Shown here one piece after another: positions 51,578 through 60,691 of a stretch of DNA of 64,000 nt. The stretch's first letter is position 1. The number at the start of each line of letters is the position of its first letter. The notes beneath the pieces were generated by a model. The model saw only the letters and a program-made list of their open reading frames with translations. It had not been told where the DNA came from and searched no databases. The translations under genes and the position numbers were made by a program. Origin of the DNA: Chloroflexota bacterium. Its GTDB lineage: Bacteria; Chloroflexota; Anaerolineae; Aggregatilineales; J027. Location of the stretch: assembly GCA_024434115.1 (NCBI GenBank), contig QMIT01000010.1, positions 186,001-250,000 of the forward strand, written 5' to 3'.

Positions 51578-52231
51578 ATGCCAACCAAAGGGGGTCTGGC
51601 CCCAGCCAAATTGGTCAATATGACAACGGGTGAAACGGTTGAATGTATGTTCAACCCGTTCGAATACACATTGACCAAACAAAATCAGTGGGAAAAGAAA
51701 CCCGCTAAGGGGAAAAACGTCCCTGAAATCGTGTTTAAGCAGGGTGGAAATCAGGTGCTCAAAGTGCAGCTTCTGTTCGATACCTTTGCCGATCAAAGCG
51801 ATGTGCGTGACCACACCGACAAAATTTGGAAAATGATGGCGGTTGCGGAGCAGACCAAAAACGCAACGACGGGTAAAAGCCGTCCCCCCAAAGTGTCGTT
51901 TCGTTGGGGGCGTCTGAATTTTGAGGCGGTGTTGACCAATATCCAGCAGAAATACACGTTGTTTTTGCCGGATGGCACGCCCGTCCGTACCACTGTGGAT
52001 ATTACCCTTGAGCAGTTGATTGATGTGGATGATTATTCCAGCAGTGGTGGCGGTGGTGGCGCGGCGGCAACCCCCAAAGTGGCGACATCCCAACAGGGTC
52101 AGCGTATGGATACGGTAGCCGCTCAACAGACGGGTGATGCTGCCAATTATCGTCAGGTAGCCGAAGCGAACAATGTTGATAACCCGAATAAAGTGCCCAA
52201 TGGCACGCCGTTGGTTGTTCCTAACCAATAA
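51578..52231 (+). CDS. Pvc7/Afp7-like LysM baseplate protein
   Basis: The 217-residue protein contains V-E-C-M-F-N-P-F-E-Y and W-G-R-L-N-F-E-A-V-L-T-N-I-Q-Q-K-Y-T-L-F, a beta-rich baseplate domain, then a Gly/Ser linker and a C-terminal LysM (about residues 170-217, A-N-Y-R-Q-V-A-E-A-N-N...P-N-G-T-P-L-V-V-P). It corresponds to gp53-like/Afp7 hub proteins that join tube and spike. GGAGG precedes the ATG by 7 nt. Confidence 0.88.
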   Translation: MPTKGGLAPAKLVNMTTGETVECMFNPFEYTLTKQNQWEKKPAKGKNVPEIVFKQGGNQVLKVQLLFDTFADQSDVRDHTDKIWKMMAVAEQTKNATTGKSRPPKVSFRWGRLNFEAVLTNIQQKYTLFLPDGTPVRTTVDITLEQLIDVDDYSSSGGGGGAAATPKVATSQQGQRMDTVAAQQTGDAANYRQVAEANNVDNPNKVPNGTPLVVPNQ

Positions 52232-52254
52232 CGCGCCCGAAGGAGACTAAGCGA

Positions 52255-54078
52255 ATGCCCAGTGGTGAACGTAATGCCGAAATACTCGGTCAAGCGATAG
52301 TAAAAATCAACGGCGCTCCATTGAAAGTCGCCACGATGGACAAGATGATCGAGTTCGTGGTAGATAGCAGCCTATCCATCCCGGATATGTTTTCGCTGAC
52401 GTTTAGCGATGATGAACTCACAATGGTGGACTCGAACGACTTCCCATTGGGAGCGCCCGTCGAAATTTCGATGAGCGATAACGATGATCCTAGAACCCAA
52501 CTCCCCGTATTTAAGGGGGAGATTACGGCTGTCGAACCCGATTTTGAAGATGGCACGAATGCTACGATTACCGTGCGCGGGTATGCGAAAAGCCATCGGT
52601 TGCATCGGGAATCGAAAACGAAGGTTTGGCAGAACGTCAAAGATTCGGATATTGCCCAACAAATTGCTGGCAACGCGAGTTTGACTCCACAAGTTCAAGC
52701 AACCACTGAAGTTTTTAAGCATGTGTTCCAAAATGCCATTACCGACATGGCATTTTTGCAGCAGCGGGCCGAACGCATTGGGTATGAGGTTTTTGTGCAA
52801 GACGGCACACTCTATTTCCGCAAACCCGATCCTTCCGGCGGCGCTGAGGTTCTCGAATGGGGTGATGATTTGCGCCGTTTTCACCCGCGCATGACCATTA
52901 CCGAACAGGTTGATGAGGTCACAGTCAAGGGGTGGGACCCTAAGATAAAAGAACCCATTATTGGGAAAGTTACCACCAGCAAAACTTCCCCCTCCGTTGG
53001 TTTTGGTAAATGGGGTGGGCAGGCGGCGCAATCGGCCCTGAGTGCTGCCAAAAAGATCGAGGTGCGTTCGCCTGTCCAGAGCCAAGCTGATGCCGATGCA
53101 GTAGCTAAGGCTATCTTGGATGAAATCAACAGTGGATTCATCGAAGCCGAGGGCGAAGCTCGCGGTATGCCCAAACTCAAGGCGGGCATGATTGTTGAGT
53201 TGAAAAAGATCGGCAGCAAGTTTAGCGGTAAATATAAACTAACCTCGGTACGCCATGTTTATACGGCACAAGGCGCGATGATTACCTATTTCACCGTGGA
53301 GGGGTTGCGCCCGGCCCTAATGACCGAACTCTTGGCGACCCCGGTTGAAGAACCGCGCTGGGATGGTGTGGTGACGGCGATTGTCACCAACAACAATATC
53401 AGCGCTGATTCCAACAGTGGTCAAGGTGATTGGGGGATGGTGAAGGTCAAATATCCTTGGCTGGATTCTGGTCAGGAAAGTTTTTGGGCGCGTATTGCTG
53501 GCCCGGGGTTTGGCGCACAACGCGGCATTTATTTTCTGCCCGAAGTCAATGACGAGGTGTTGATTGCCTTTGAACATGGCGATTTTAACCGCCCCTACAT
53601 CATTGGTGGTCTGTTTAATGGCAAGGATGCTCCCCCTGAAGCCATCAGCAAGATCTCAGTGAGTGGCAAGGTCAAAACCCGTGTGATTAAAACCCGCACC
53701 GGCCATACCATTCGCTTTGTAGACCAAGATGGCGGTGAGGAATACATCGAAATTGTGGACGCCAAGAGCAATACTACGATCAAGATGGATACCCAGCAAA
53801 AGAAGATTACGATTGACAGCAAGGACAAAATCGAGATTGTGGCACAGGGTGATTTGTCGCTGCAATCAAAAACAGGTAAGGTGGATATTCGCGCTCAACA
53901 AGGTATGTCTCTGCAAGGCATGACGGTAGATGTTAAAGGTACGTCCAGCGTGAATGTCGAAAGTAATGGCAATACAACCGTCAAGGGCATGACCTTTTCG
54001 GCGCAGGGCAACACAACTGCCGAGGTGCGTGGTTCGGCAACTTTGACCTTGCAAGCAGGTCTGGTAAAGATTAATTAA
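52255..54078 (+). CDS. VgrG-like spike protein (Pvc8/Afp8)
   Basis: The 607-residue protein has a gp27-like hub (residues 1-360, with L-P-V-F-K-G-E-I-T-A-V and L-Q-Q-R-A-E-R-I-G-Y), a gp5 OB-fold (D-W-G-M-V-K-V-K-Y-P-W-L, F-L-P-E-V-N-D-E-V-L-I-A-F-E-H-G) and a long triple beta-helix-like repeat tail (about 470-607). It forms the membrane-piercing spike. No fused effector or PAAR tip is present at the C-terminus. Confidence 0.92.
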   Translation: MPSGERNAEILGQAIVKINGAPLKVATMDKMIEFVVDSSLSIPDMFSLTFSDDELTMVDSNDFPLGAPVEISMSDNDDPRTQLPVFKGEITAVEPDFEDGTNATITVRGYAKSHRLHRESKTKVWQNVKDSDIAQQIAGNASLTPQVQATTEVFKHVFQNAITDMAFLQQRAERIGYEVFVQDGTLYFRKPDPSGGAEVLEWGDDLRRFHPRMTITEQVDEVTVKGWDPKIKEPIIGKVTTSKTSPSVGFGKWGGQAAQSALSAAKKIEVRSPVQSQADADAVAKAILDEINSGFIEAEGEARGMPKLKAGMIVELKKIGSKFSGKYKLTSVRHVYTAQGAMITYFTVEGLRPALMTELLATPVEEPRWDGVVTAIVTNNNISADSNSGQGDWGMVKVKYPWLDSGQESFWARIAGPGFGAQRGIYFLPEVNDEVLIAFEHGDFNRPYIIGGLFNGKDAPPEAISKISVSGKVKTRVIKTRTGHTIRFVDQDGGEEYIEIVDAKSNTTIKMDTQQKKITIDSKDKIEIVAQGDLSLQSKTGKVDIRAQQGMSLQGMTVDVKGTSSVNVESNGNTTVKGMTFSAQGNTTAEVRGSATLTLQAGLVKIN

Positions 54079-54092
54079 TCGCTATTTTAGAA

Positions 54093-54125
54093 ACAAGATG
54101 CCTAAGCGTCTTGTGTAAGATTTTT
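54093..54125 (+). terminator. Weak terminator-like hairpin between spike and gp25 genes
   Basis: ACAAGATGC (54093-54101) pairs over nine positions (one T-G) with GCGTCTTGT (54106-54114) around CTAA; TTTTT follows at 54121-54125 after 6 nt. It may give partial termination and lower baseplate gene expression. Confidence 0.5.
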
Positions 54126-54142
54126 CGTAAGGACGGTTTTTG

Positions 54143-54565
54143 ATGACGAAAGACCTGATTGGGCGTGGATGGGCTTTCCCACCACAGATTGATAATCGTG
54201 GACAGCTTGCCTTGACACAGGGGGACAGCGAAATCCAACAGGCCATTCAAATTATCCTCAGCACATCACCGGGGGAGCGTGTGATGCGGCCCGATTTTGG
54301 CTGTCGGATTCAAGAATTGGTCTTTGCTCCGAATAATTTAGAGACGTGTGCGCTGGCCGAACGCTATGTGCGAGAAGCGTTGGGTCGTTGGGAGCCGCGC
54401 GTTACCCTGACCAAAGTGAAGGCCGAACCGCATTATGAAAATAATGGTGTCTTGATGATTGAAGTGAGTTATATTATCAAAACAACCCAAGACCCACGTA
54501 GCCTAGTTTTTCCGTTTTATCTCTTGCCTGACCAAATTGAGTCAGAACCCGAAACTGTGCCATAA
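54143..54565 (+). CDS. gp25-like baseplate wedge protein (Pvc9/Afp9)
   Basis: The 140-residue protein has the GPW/gp25 signature I-L-S-T-S-P-G-E-R-V-M-R-P-D-F-G-C and the following L-V-F-A-P-N. gp25 proteins start sheath polymerisation at the baseplate. ATG 54143 lies behind AAGGACGG. Confidence 0.92.
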   Translation: MTKDLIGRGWAFPPQIDNRGQLALTQGDSEIQQAIQIILSTSPGERVMRPDFGCRIQELVFAPNNLETCALAERYVREALGRWEPRVTLTKVKAEPHYENNGVLMIEVSYIIKTTQDPRSLVFPFYLLPDQIESEPETVP

Positions 54566-54574
54566 GGAAACGCT

Positions 54575-56563
54575 ATGTCTCTGAATGCCCCTCGTCTGGA
54601 TGACCGGACATTTCAAGATTTGGTACAAGAGGCCATGCGGCGTATTCCGTTATACACGCCGGAGTGGACAGACCATAACCTGAGCGATCCGGGGATTACG
54701 TTACTGGAACTATTTGCGTGGCTGATGGATATTATGCTCTATCGGCTGAATCGTGTGCCGGATCGTCACTATATCAAATTTATGGAACTGATTGGCATGA
54801 AACTGCGTGAGCCGGAATATGCCAAGACATGGGTGACGCTTTGGCTTTCGGCCCCCCAAGAGAATCCGATTGAGATTCCGAATGCGACGGAAATTTCTAC
54901 CACCCGCACGGAGACTGAACCTGCCATTATATTTTCGACGGATAATGCCTATACCATTCGCATCGCCAAGCTCGATTATGTAATGACCAGCGCGGCGCGT
55001 GATAGTCAGGGTCAAAGTCGTAAGTATGTGGAACAAAATATGAAGCGACTGACGGCAGGCTTTGAGGGCTTTTATATTTTTGCCGAATCACCCCATGCCG
55101 GGGATGCCGTCTATTTTGGTTTTGACGAGGATTTGTCGTATCACATTTTGGGTTTGGAACTCGATTTAGACCTTGCGGCGGGCGCTGGTATTGACCCCAC
55201 CCAGCCACCTTATAGCTGGCAGGCACTTTCAAGTGTTGCCCCGGTGGAGTGGACAAACTGCGAAATTGACATGGATGGCACACGCGGCTTTAACATGTCT
55301 GGCTTGGCGCGGGTGCATCTGCCCAAGATGGTGCGTGGTGAGATTGATGGGCGCCGAGCCTATTGGGTACGTGTCCGTTTAAATGATCCCCAACCGGGGG
55401 TACCGACCTATCGCCGCAGCCCATTGGTGAAAAAAGTTGGTTCTGGGTCATGGGGAATTACCGTTCCGGCGACCCATGCCTCGCTGCTCAAAGATGAGTT
55501 TCTAGGCCGTAGCGATGGTGCTCCCGGTCAAAAATTCTATCTGCAAAATAAGCCCGTCTTGCCGCGTCTGCCGAATGAACAGTTAACGGTGCGGATTAGC
55601 AATGAGGAAATTGAAATCTGGACGGAAGTCCCGGATTTTTCGGGTTCAGGGCCGGAAGATCGCCACTATACCATTGATAGTGCCAGCGGAGAAGTCCGCT
55701 TTGGCCCGGTCATGCCGCAGCGCGATGGCACGATTCGGCGTTATGGCCTGATTCCCCCGCGTAACAGTGCGTTGGTGATGCGCAATTATCGGTATGGCGG
55801 TGGCGCGATGGGCAACGTGCAAAAGGGCGCGTTGAATGTCCTTAAGTCTAGCATTCCCTATATTGACCGCGTATCGAATCGCCAACCCGCGACAGGTGGG
55901 CTTGACCAAGAAAGTATCGAAGACGCCAAACTGCGTGTCCCCGGTTATCTGCGCTCACTGGGTCGGGCCGTAACCGCGCCGGACTTTGAATATTTGGCCC
56001 TGCAATCCGTACCGGGTGACATTGCGCGGGTGTTTGCCTTGCAGCCGCCCAACTCGGCTATCGGGGAAGTTAAGGTGCTGTTGATTCCGCGTGTGGTCAA
56101 TCCCAATGGTTATATCGGGCCGGAAGAATTACAGTTGGACGATGCGATGGTCAAACTGGTGCGCGATTTCTTGGATATGCGCCGCCTGATTACGACCCGC
56201 TTGGATGTCACATCACCGGCCTATTATTGGGTGCAGACGCGGATTCGGCTGCGTGCCAGTGCCCATTTTGACCCTGAACGGGTGCGCGAGGCGGTTGAAA
56301 AACGCCTGTTTGAATATCTCAACCCCATCATCGGCGGGCCGCGTGGCAAAGGCTGGCCCTTTGGTCGTGATCTGCATGTTTCGGATTTGATTGCCTGCCT
56401 GCAAACCGTGCCGGGGATTGATTTCATCCGCTCGATTGAGTTATTCCCGGTCACATGGTCGGGTGGCAAAGCCCAACGTGGGGAAGCCGTGCAAACGCTT
56501 GAGATTGTGGCACACGGCGTCGTGGCTTCACAGCGCCATGACATCACCATTGACAGTGATTAG
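54575..56563 (+). CDS. Large baseplate assembly protein (gpJ/Pvc11-like)
   Basis: The 662-residue protein starts with L-D-D-R-T-F-Q-D-L-V-Q-E-A and contains W-T-D-H-N-L-S-D-P-G-I-T-L-L-E-L-F-A-W-L, diagnostic of 'putative baseplate assembly' proteins, and a C-terminal gpJ-like part (A-P-D-F-E-Y-L-A-L-Q, then V-R-E-A-V-E-K-R-L). It builds the wedge together with gp25 and gpI. Confidence 0.92.
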   Translation: MSLNAPRLDDRTFQDLVQEAMRRIPLYTPEWTDHNLSDPGITLLELFAWLMDIMLYRLNRVPDRHYIKFMELIGMKLREPEYAKTWVTLWLSAPQENPIEIPNATEISTTRTETEPAIIFSTDNAYTIRIAKLDYVMTSAARDSQGQSRKYVEQNMKRLTAGFEGFYIFAESPHAGDAVYFGFDEDLSYHILGLELDLDLAAGAGIDPTQPPYSWQALSSVAPVEWTNCEIDMDGTRGFNMSGLARVHLPKMVRGEIDGRRAYWVRVRLNDPQPGVPTYRRSPLVKKVGSGSWGITVPATHASLLKDEFLGRSDGAPGQKFYLQNKPVLPRLPNEQLTVRISNEEIEIWTEVPDFSGSGPEDRHYTIDSASGEVRFGPVMPQRDGTIRRYGLIPPRNSALVMRNYRYGGGAMGNVQKGALNVLKSSIPYIDRVSNRQPATGGLDQESIEDAKLRVPGYLRSLGRAVTAPDFEYLALQSVPGDIARVFALQPPNSAIGEVKVLLIPRVVNPNGYIGPEELQLDDAMVKLVRDFLDMRRLITTRLDVTSPAYYWVQTRIRLRASAHFDPERVREAVEKRLFEYLNPIIGGPRGKGWPFGRDLHVSDLIACLQTVPGIDFIRSIELFPVTWSGGKAQRGEAVQTLEIVAHGVVASQRHDITIDSD

Positions 56564-56587
56564 TCCACCCAACAAAAGGAGATATTT

Positions 56588-57877
56588 GTGTCTGAACAAA
56601 GACGCGCGGTACTGCGTGTAACTGGCCCAGACATTACCGTAGATCATATCGAGGTGGCAGGCGCTGGATTCAAAATCGGACGCCTAGCCTCGAATGGCTT
56701 GGCATTACCTCATAACAAAATCTCGCGGGAACATGCTGAGTTTGCCCTCATCAGCAGCGGCCTCACCGTGCAAGATTTGGGTAGCAGCAATGGGACATTG
56801 GTCAATACCAATCGGATTGAACCCAATCAACCCGTGCAGTTGAAACCCGGCGATACCATCAGTGTGGGGCCATATGTGCTAACCTTCGATCAGATTATCG
56901 AGGCAGGTCAGGCTGAAGCCCCATCCCCCAAAAAGCCATTGGATAAAACGATGGTGATGGGGGCGGCCCAACCAGCACCCGCGGCACCGCCCACGCCAGA
57001 AGCGCCCGCCGAACCCGCTCCATTAAAAGAAACGATGGCAGTCTCGCCGGAACGGGTCACACCGCCGGCTGAACCCCCGCCGCCAAAGGCTAAGGAACCA
57101 AAACCGCCTAAAGCACCGGAGGTCGCCGCCAAGCCACCTGAACCAACACCTCCGCCACCAACGCCAACGCCACCCGCGTTAGAGCCGGAAATTGAGCGTG
57201 AGACGTTCTACGGGTCGCCAGTCGCCTCACAAGTGATGCAGCCTCCACCACCACCTCCACCAATGGATTTGCCAGAGCGTTTGCCCTCCGCCGCGCCGGG
57301 AGCACCCATCATCCCAGCCGGGCCATCGGAACCGCCGCCCCCACGTGCCGTCATCACGTCCACCAATGGATATGGCCCATTGGAACATTTAGAGGGGATT
57401 CCGCGCCATGCCAGTAGTTGGTTGCAATATTTGCCAGCGGTCTACAGTGACGATCCATTTTTGGGGCGATTTTTGCTGCTATTTGAGTCGGTCTATGCGC
57501 CCGATGAATGGATTGTGGACAATTTTGACCTCTATCTTGACCCCAAGCTGACTCCGGCGGAGTGGTTGCGCTGGTTAGGCGGTTGGGTGGATATTTTTGT
57601 GCCAGCGACCTTGCCCGAAGATCGCCAGCGAGCCATCGTCAAGGAACTGCCCCAGTTGTTTATGGGGCGCGGGTCAAAAGGGGCATTGGCGCGACATCTG
57701 GAATTGGCGTTTGGGGTCGAACCAAAGATTGAAGAGCCGAACGATAAGCCCTATACTTTTGTAGTGAAATTGAAATTGGGCAAGGATGCTAATACATCGG
57801 CCAATCGCGGGATCGCTACCCAGATTATTGAGTCGCAACGTCCGGCCCACACCTTTTATACTTTGACAATTGAATAA
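56588..57877 (+). CDS. FHA domain fused to tail protein I (Pvc12-like)
   Basis: The 429-residue protein has an N-terminal FHA domain (residues 20-105: K-I-G-R-L, K-I-S-R-E-H-A-E-F, L-G-S-S-N-G-T), a Pro-rich linker (about 110-265) with a T-M-V-M and a T-M-A-V segment, and a C-terminal gpI domain (about 270-429: S-S-W-L-Q-Y-L-P-A-V-Y, W-L-R-W-L-G-G-W, L-F-M-G-R-G-S-K-G-A-L). All FHA phosphothreonine-binding residues are kept. The start is GTG with AAGGAG upstream. It links the baseplate to phospho-recognition. Confidence 0.88.
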   Translation: MSEQRRAVLRVTGPDITVDHIEVAGAGFKIGRLASNGLALPHNKISREHAEFALISSGLTVQDLGSSNGTLVNTNRIEPNQPVQLKPGDTISVGPYVLTFDQIIEAGQAEAPSPKKPLDKTMVMGAAQPAPAAPPTPEAPAEPAPLKETMAVSPERVTPPAEPPPPKAKEPKPPKAPEVAAKPPEPTPPPPTPTPPALEPEIERETFYGSPVASQVMQPPPPPPPMDLPERLPSAAPGAPIIPAGPSEPPPPRAVITSTNGYGPLEHLEGIPRHASSWLQYLPAVYSDDPFLGRFLLLFESVYAPDEWIVDNFDLYLDPKLTPAEWLRWLGGWVDIFVPATLPEDRQRAIVKELPQLFMGRGSKGALARHLELAFGVEPKIEEPNDKPYTFVVKLKLGKDANTSANRGIATQIIESQRPAHTFYTLTIE

Positions 57878-57897
57878 ACTTTTGCGGAGCGTCCTGA

Positions 57898-60663
57898 ATG
57901 AGTGATTGGATTGGACAACTGATTGGCCCTTACCAGATCAAGACATTTCTGGGACAGGGCAGTCTTGGAGCGGTATTTGCGGCGCTCGACATGGAATCAG
58001 GACGACCTGTCGCCCTTAAAGTGATCTATCCCCAAATTGCAGCCCAACGTCCCTTCCGCAAAGCCTTTTCCCAAGAAGCTGCACGCATCACCGATCTCCA
58101 ACATCCCAACATCGTAGACATCCACGCCTATTATGATGAAGGCGAATTGTTGGTGCTGGTCATGGATCATATTCAAGGAGGCAGCTTGGGTGCGGCTCTG
58201 CGGATGTTGGTGAGTCGTGGTCAGCGTGTGGCCGTTTATGAAGCCCTCGTGTTGGTACGGCAGGTCGCGGCAGGTTTGGATTATGCCCACAAAATCGGCA
58301 TGGTGCATGAATCGGTCAAACCTGAAAATATCCTGCTGCGCTATGAGCCGGGTGGCACACCGGATTTGGCTGGCTTCACGGCGTTGGTGTCGGATTTCGG
58401 CATGGCGACAATGGCGGATAAGGGCAAGCTGGCCCTTGATGAACAAGCGATGGTGCCGCTGCTGCCGTATATGTCTGCCGAGCAAATCCGCGACAAAAGT
58501 GATGCCCGCTCGGATATTTATTCACTCGGCGTCATCCTCTATCAGCTGTTGACGGGTCGCCCGCCGTTTGTGCCTGCTAATCGCAAAGACGCCATTGATT
58601 TACACAGCAAACAAACCCCACCCCGTCCCAGTCAGGTCATCCCCGGTTTAGCGCCAGAAATTGACCATCTAGTCATGACCGCCATCGCTAAATCACCTAA
58701 AGAGCGTTTCCCGACGGGTTATGATTTCATGCAGGCCATTGAGCGACTGGTCTTAGCCAATGTCGCTGGGGTACAGCCGAATACCGGGAATTTGCGCAAC
58801 ACTCTGGCCGCGCCGGGAGGGATGCCTGCTGGCCCCGCACCTCAAATGAGCAATATGGGGTCGCCTGCCCAATTGACGATGGTGGCAGGTCAGCCGAAAT
58901 CGTCTAATAAACCCGCCTCCCCCGCTGGCGACCATATTGTGATTGAACACGCCACTGAACCTTCCCAAACCGTGCCTTTCAACAAATTATCATTGATGAT
59001 CGGGCGCGACCCGGCGCATGATATTGTGTTAGGCGGCGAAGGCGTCTCGCGCAATCATGCCCGGATTGATAAACAGCCCGATGGCAGCTATAAAATCACC
59101 GACCTCGGCAGCACTAATGGCTCTTTTTTGGATGACGCCAAGCTGTTAAGCAATGTCGCCGAGGAATGGCTTTCCGGCAAGGTTTTGAAAGTCGGAACGT
59201 ATTCCCTCCGCTTGAATCAAGGCGGCGGACGCATGGTCGGCGGCACGATGATTGGTGGCGCTGGGGATGCACTCCGTACTGTCACAGGGGATGCGCCCCC
59301 ACCCTCTGCCTATGCCCAACCTGCCCCAGCCCCGGCAGGCCCACAAAAATCGAATGTGTCCATTACCATTAACCCGCCGGAAATCCGTGTTGACCCCGGT
59401 TTACGCGCTGACGCTCAGGTCACAATTTTTAATCAGGGCGATTTGGTAGAGCATTTTTACATTAATGTGCAAGGCATCCCGGCCCAATGGGTCACGATTC
59501 CACCAGCGGGCCTTCAACTGATGCCGGGGACAAGCGGCGTGCTGCCAGTCACGTTTGCGCCCCCACGACTACCCACCAGCACCGCCGGACGCCATCCCTT
59601 TACTTTGCGCATTAGCAGCGATAAACGCGGCGCAGAAGTGGCCCGTGCGGATGGGCTGTTGATTATTTCGCCGTTTTATCAGATGGTAGTGGATTTGCAA
59701 CCCAAACGCCTGCGTAAAGGGCAATTGGCGACCTTCTCCATCCGCAATCAAGGCAATTCCCCCGACGCTTATACTGTGACGCCGCGTGACCGTGAGGAGG
59801 GGTTACGTTTCTTCCCGCCGACCAACTCTACTACGGTCAATCCCGGTCAAATGGACTCCTTCAAATTTGAGGCACGTCCCCGTTCCGCCGGATGTTTGGG
59901 GATTGGCGGCACACGCATTTATCCCCTAGAGGTGCAGTCAGTTGCGGCATCGGGTGAGCAGCAGGTGGTGGCGGGTGAGTTGGTCGTTAGGCCCACTTTC
60001 CCAATCTGGCTGCTGGCGATTTTGTTTGTGTGCTGCCTGCTCCTATTGCTGCTGTTGCTGTTTTTCTGGCCTGAAGACGAAAAAGAACGCAAATCTACGC
60101 CGGATGTGCAGCCGATTACGCTGACCAATCAGAGCATTCGGGATTTGTTGACGGCGACAGCGCAGGTTTATTCAACGCTGGATACCCAGCAAATTATCAC
60201 AGCAACGGCGGCGGCCCAGCAGGATAATGACGACGATGGCCTGACCAATGCGGAAGAACAGGCGCTCGGAACAAATCCGAACGAGGCCGATTCTGATTTC
60301 GATGGCTTGGAAGACGGGGATGAAGTTGAAAATGATACCGACCCGCAAGACGCCGATTCGGATGATGATGGCTTAGTAGATGGTCGAGAAATTGACCTGC
60401 GGGCCGACCCCAATAACCCGGACAGTGATAACGATGGTCTCACCGATGGGGATGAGGTCAACAGCTTCAATACCCTGCCGACCAACCCCGATACCGACGG
60501 TGATGGCTTGAATGATCGTGTAGAAGTGCAAGAACGTGGAACTGATCCGACGAAATTCGACTCGGATGGCGACGGGGTAGGCGATTCACAAGATCAATTC
60601 CCCACCGATGCCAGTCGGACAGGCCGTGAGGTGACGGTAGTCGCGCCGCCACCCGGTAGTTAA
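57898..60663 (+). CDS. Membrane Ser/Thr kinase-like protein with FHA and calcium-binding-type repeats
   Basis: The 921-residue protein has an N-terminal Hanks-type kinase fold (Gly loop L-G-Q-G-S-L-G, K41, D-F-G at 166-168, P-Y-M-S-A-E-Q). The HRD motif reads H-E-S (137-139), so the catalytic Asp is Ser; N144 is kept. An FHA domain follows (about 360-440), then Ig-like domains (about 480-695), one membrane helix (about 702-722) and thrombospondin type-3-like repeats (about 777-905; D-x-D-x-D-G-L with acidic loops). It starts 20 nt after the FHA-gpI gene. Kinase and FHA would be inside, repeats outside. Probably a pseudokinase, or weak kinase. Confidence 0.88.
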   Translation: MSDWIGQLIGPYQIKTFLGQGSLGAVFAALDMESGRPVALKVIYPQIAAQRPFRKAFSQEAARITDLQHPNIVDIHAYYDEGELLVLVMDHIQGGSLGAALRMLVSRGQRVAVYEALVLVRQVAAGLDYAHKIGMVHESVKPENILLRYEPGGTPDLAGFTALVSDFGMATMADKGKLALDEQAMVPLLPYMSAEQIRDKSDARSDIYSLGVILYQLLTGRPPFVPANRKDAIDLHSKQTPPRPSQVIPGLAPEIDHLVMTAIAKSPKERFPTGYDFMQAIERLVLANVAGVQPNTGNLRNTLAAPGGMPAGPAPQMSNMGSPAQLTMVAGQPKSSNKPASPAGDHIVIEHATEPSQTVPFNKLSLMIGRDPAHDIVLGGEGVSRNHARIDKQPDGSYKITDLGSTNGSFLDDAKLLSNVAEEWLSGKVLKVGTYSLRLNQGGGRMVGGTMIGGAGDALRTVTGDAPPPSAYAQPAPAPAGPQKSNVSITINPPEIRVDPGLRADAQVTIFNQGDLVEHFYINVQGIPAQWVTIPPAGLQLMPGTSGVLPVTFAPPRLPTSTAGRHPFTLRISSDKRGAEVARADGLLIISPFYQMVVDLQPKRLRKGQLATFSIRNQGNSPDAYTVTPRDREEGLRFFPPTNSTTVNPGQMDSFKFEARPRSAGCLGIGGTRIYPLEVQSVAASGEQQVVAGELVVRPTFPIWLLAILFVCCLLLLLLLLFFWPEDEKERKSTPDVQPITLTNQSIRDLLTATAQVYSTLDTQQIITATAAAQQDNDDDGLTNAEEQALGTNPNEADSDFDGLEDGDEVENDTDPQDADSDDDGLVDGREIDLRADPNNPDSDNDGLTDGDEVNSFNTLPTNPDTDGDGLNDRVEVQERGTDPTKFDSDGDGVGDSQDQFPTDASRTGREVTVVAPPPGS

Positions 60664-60691
60664 CCAGCTTTCATAATCTCAGGTGGTCGGG

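Noticed and set aside
52372..53085. 237-codon frame antisense to the spike gene
   Set aside because: Shadow of the VgrG-like gene, no supporting features.
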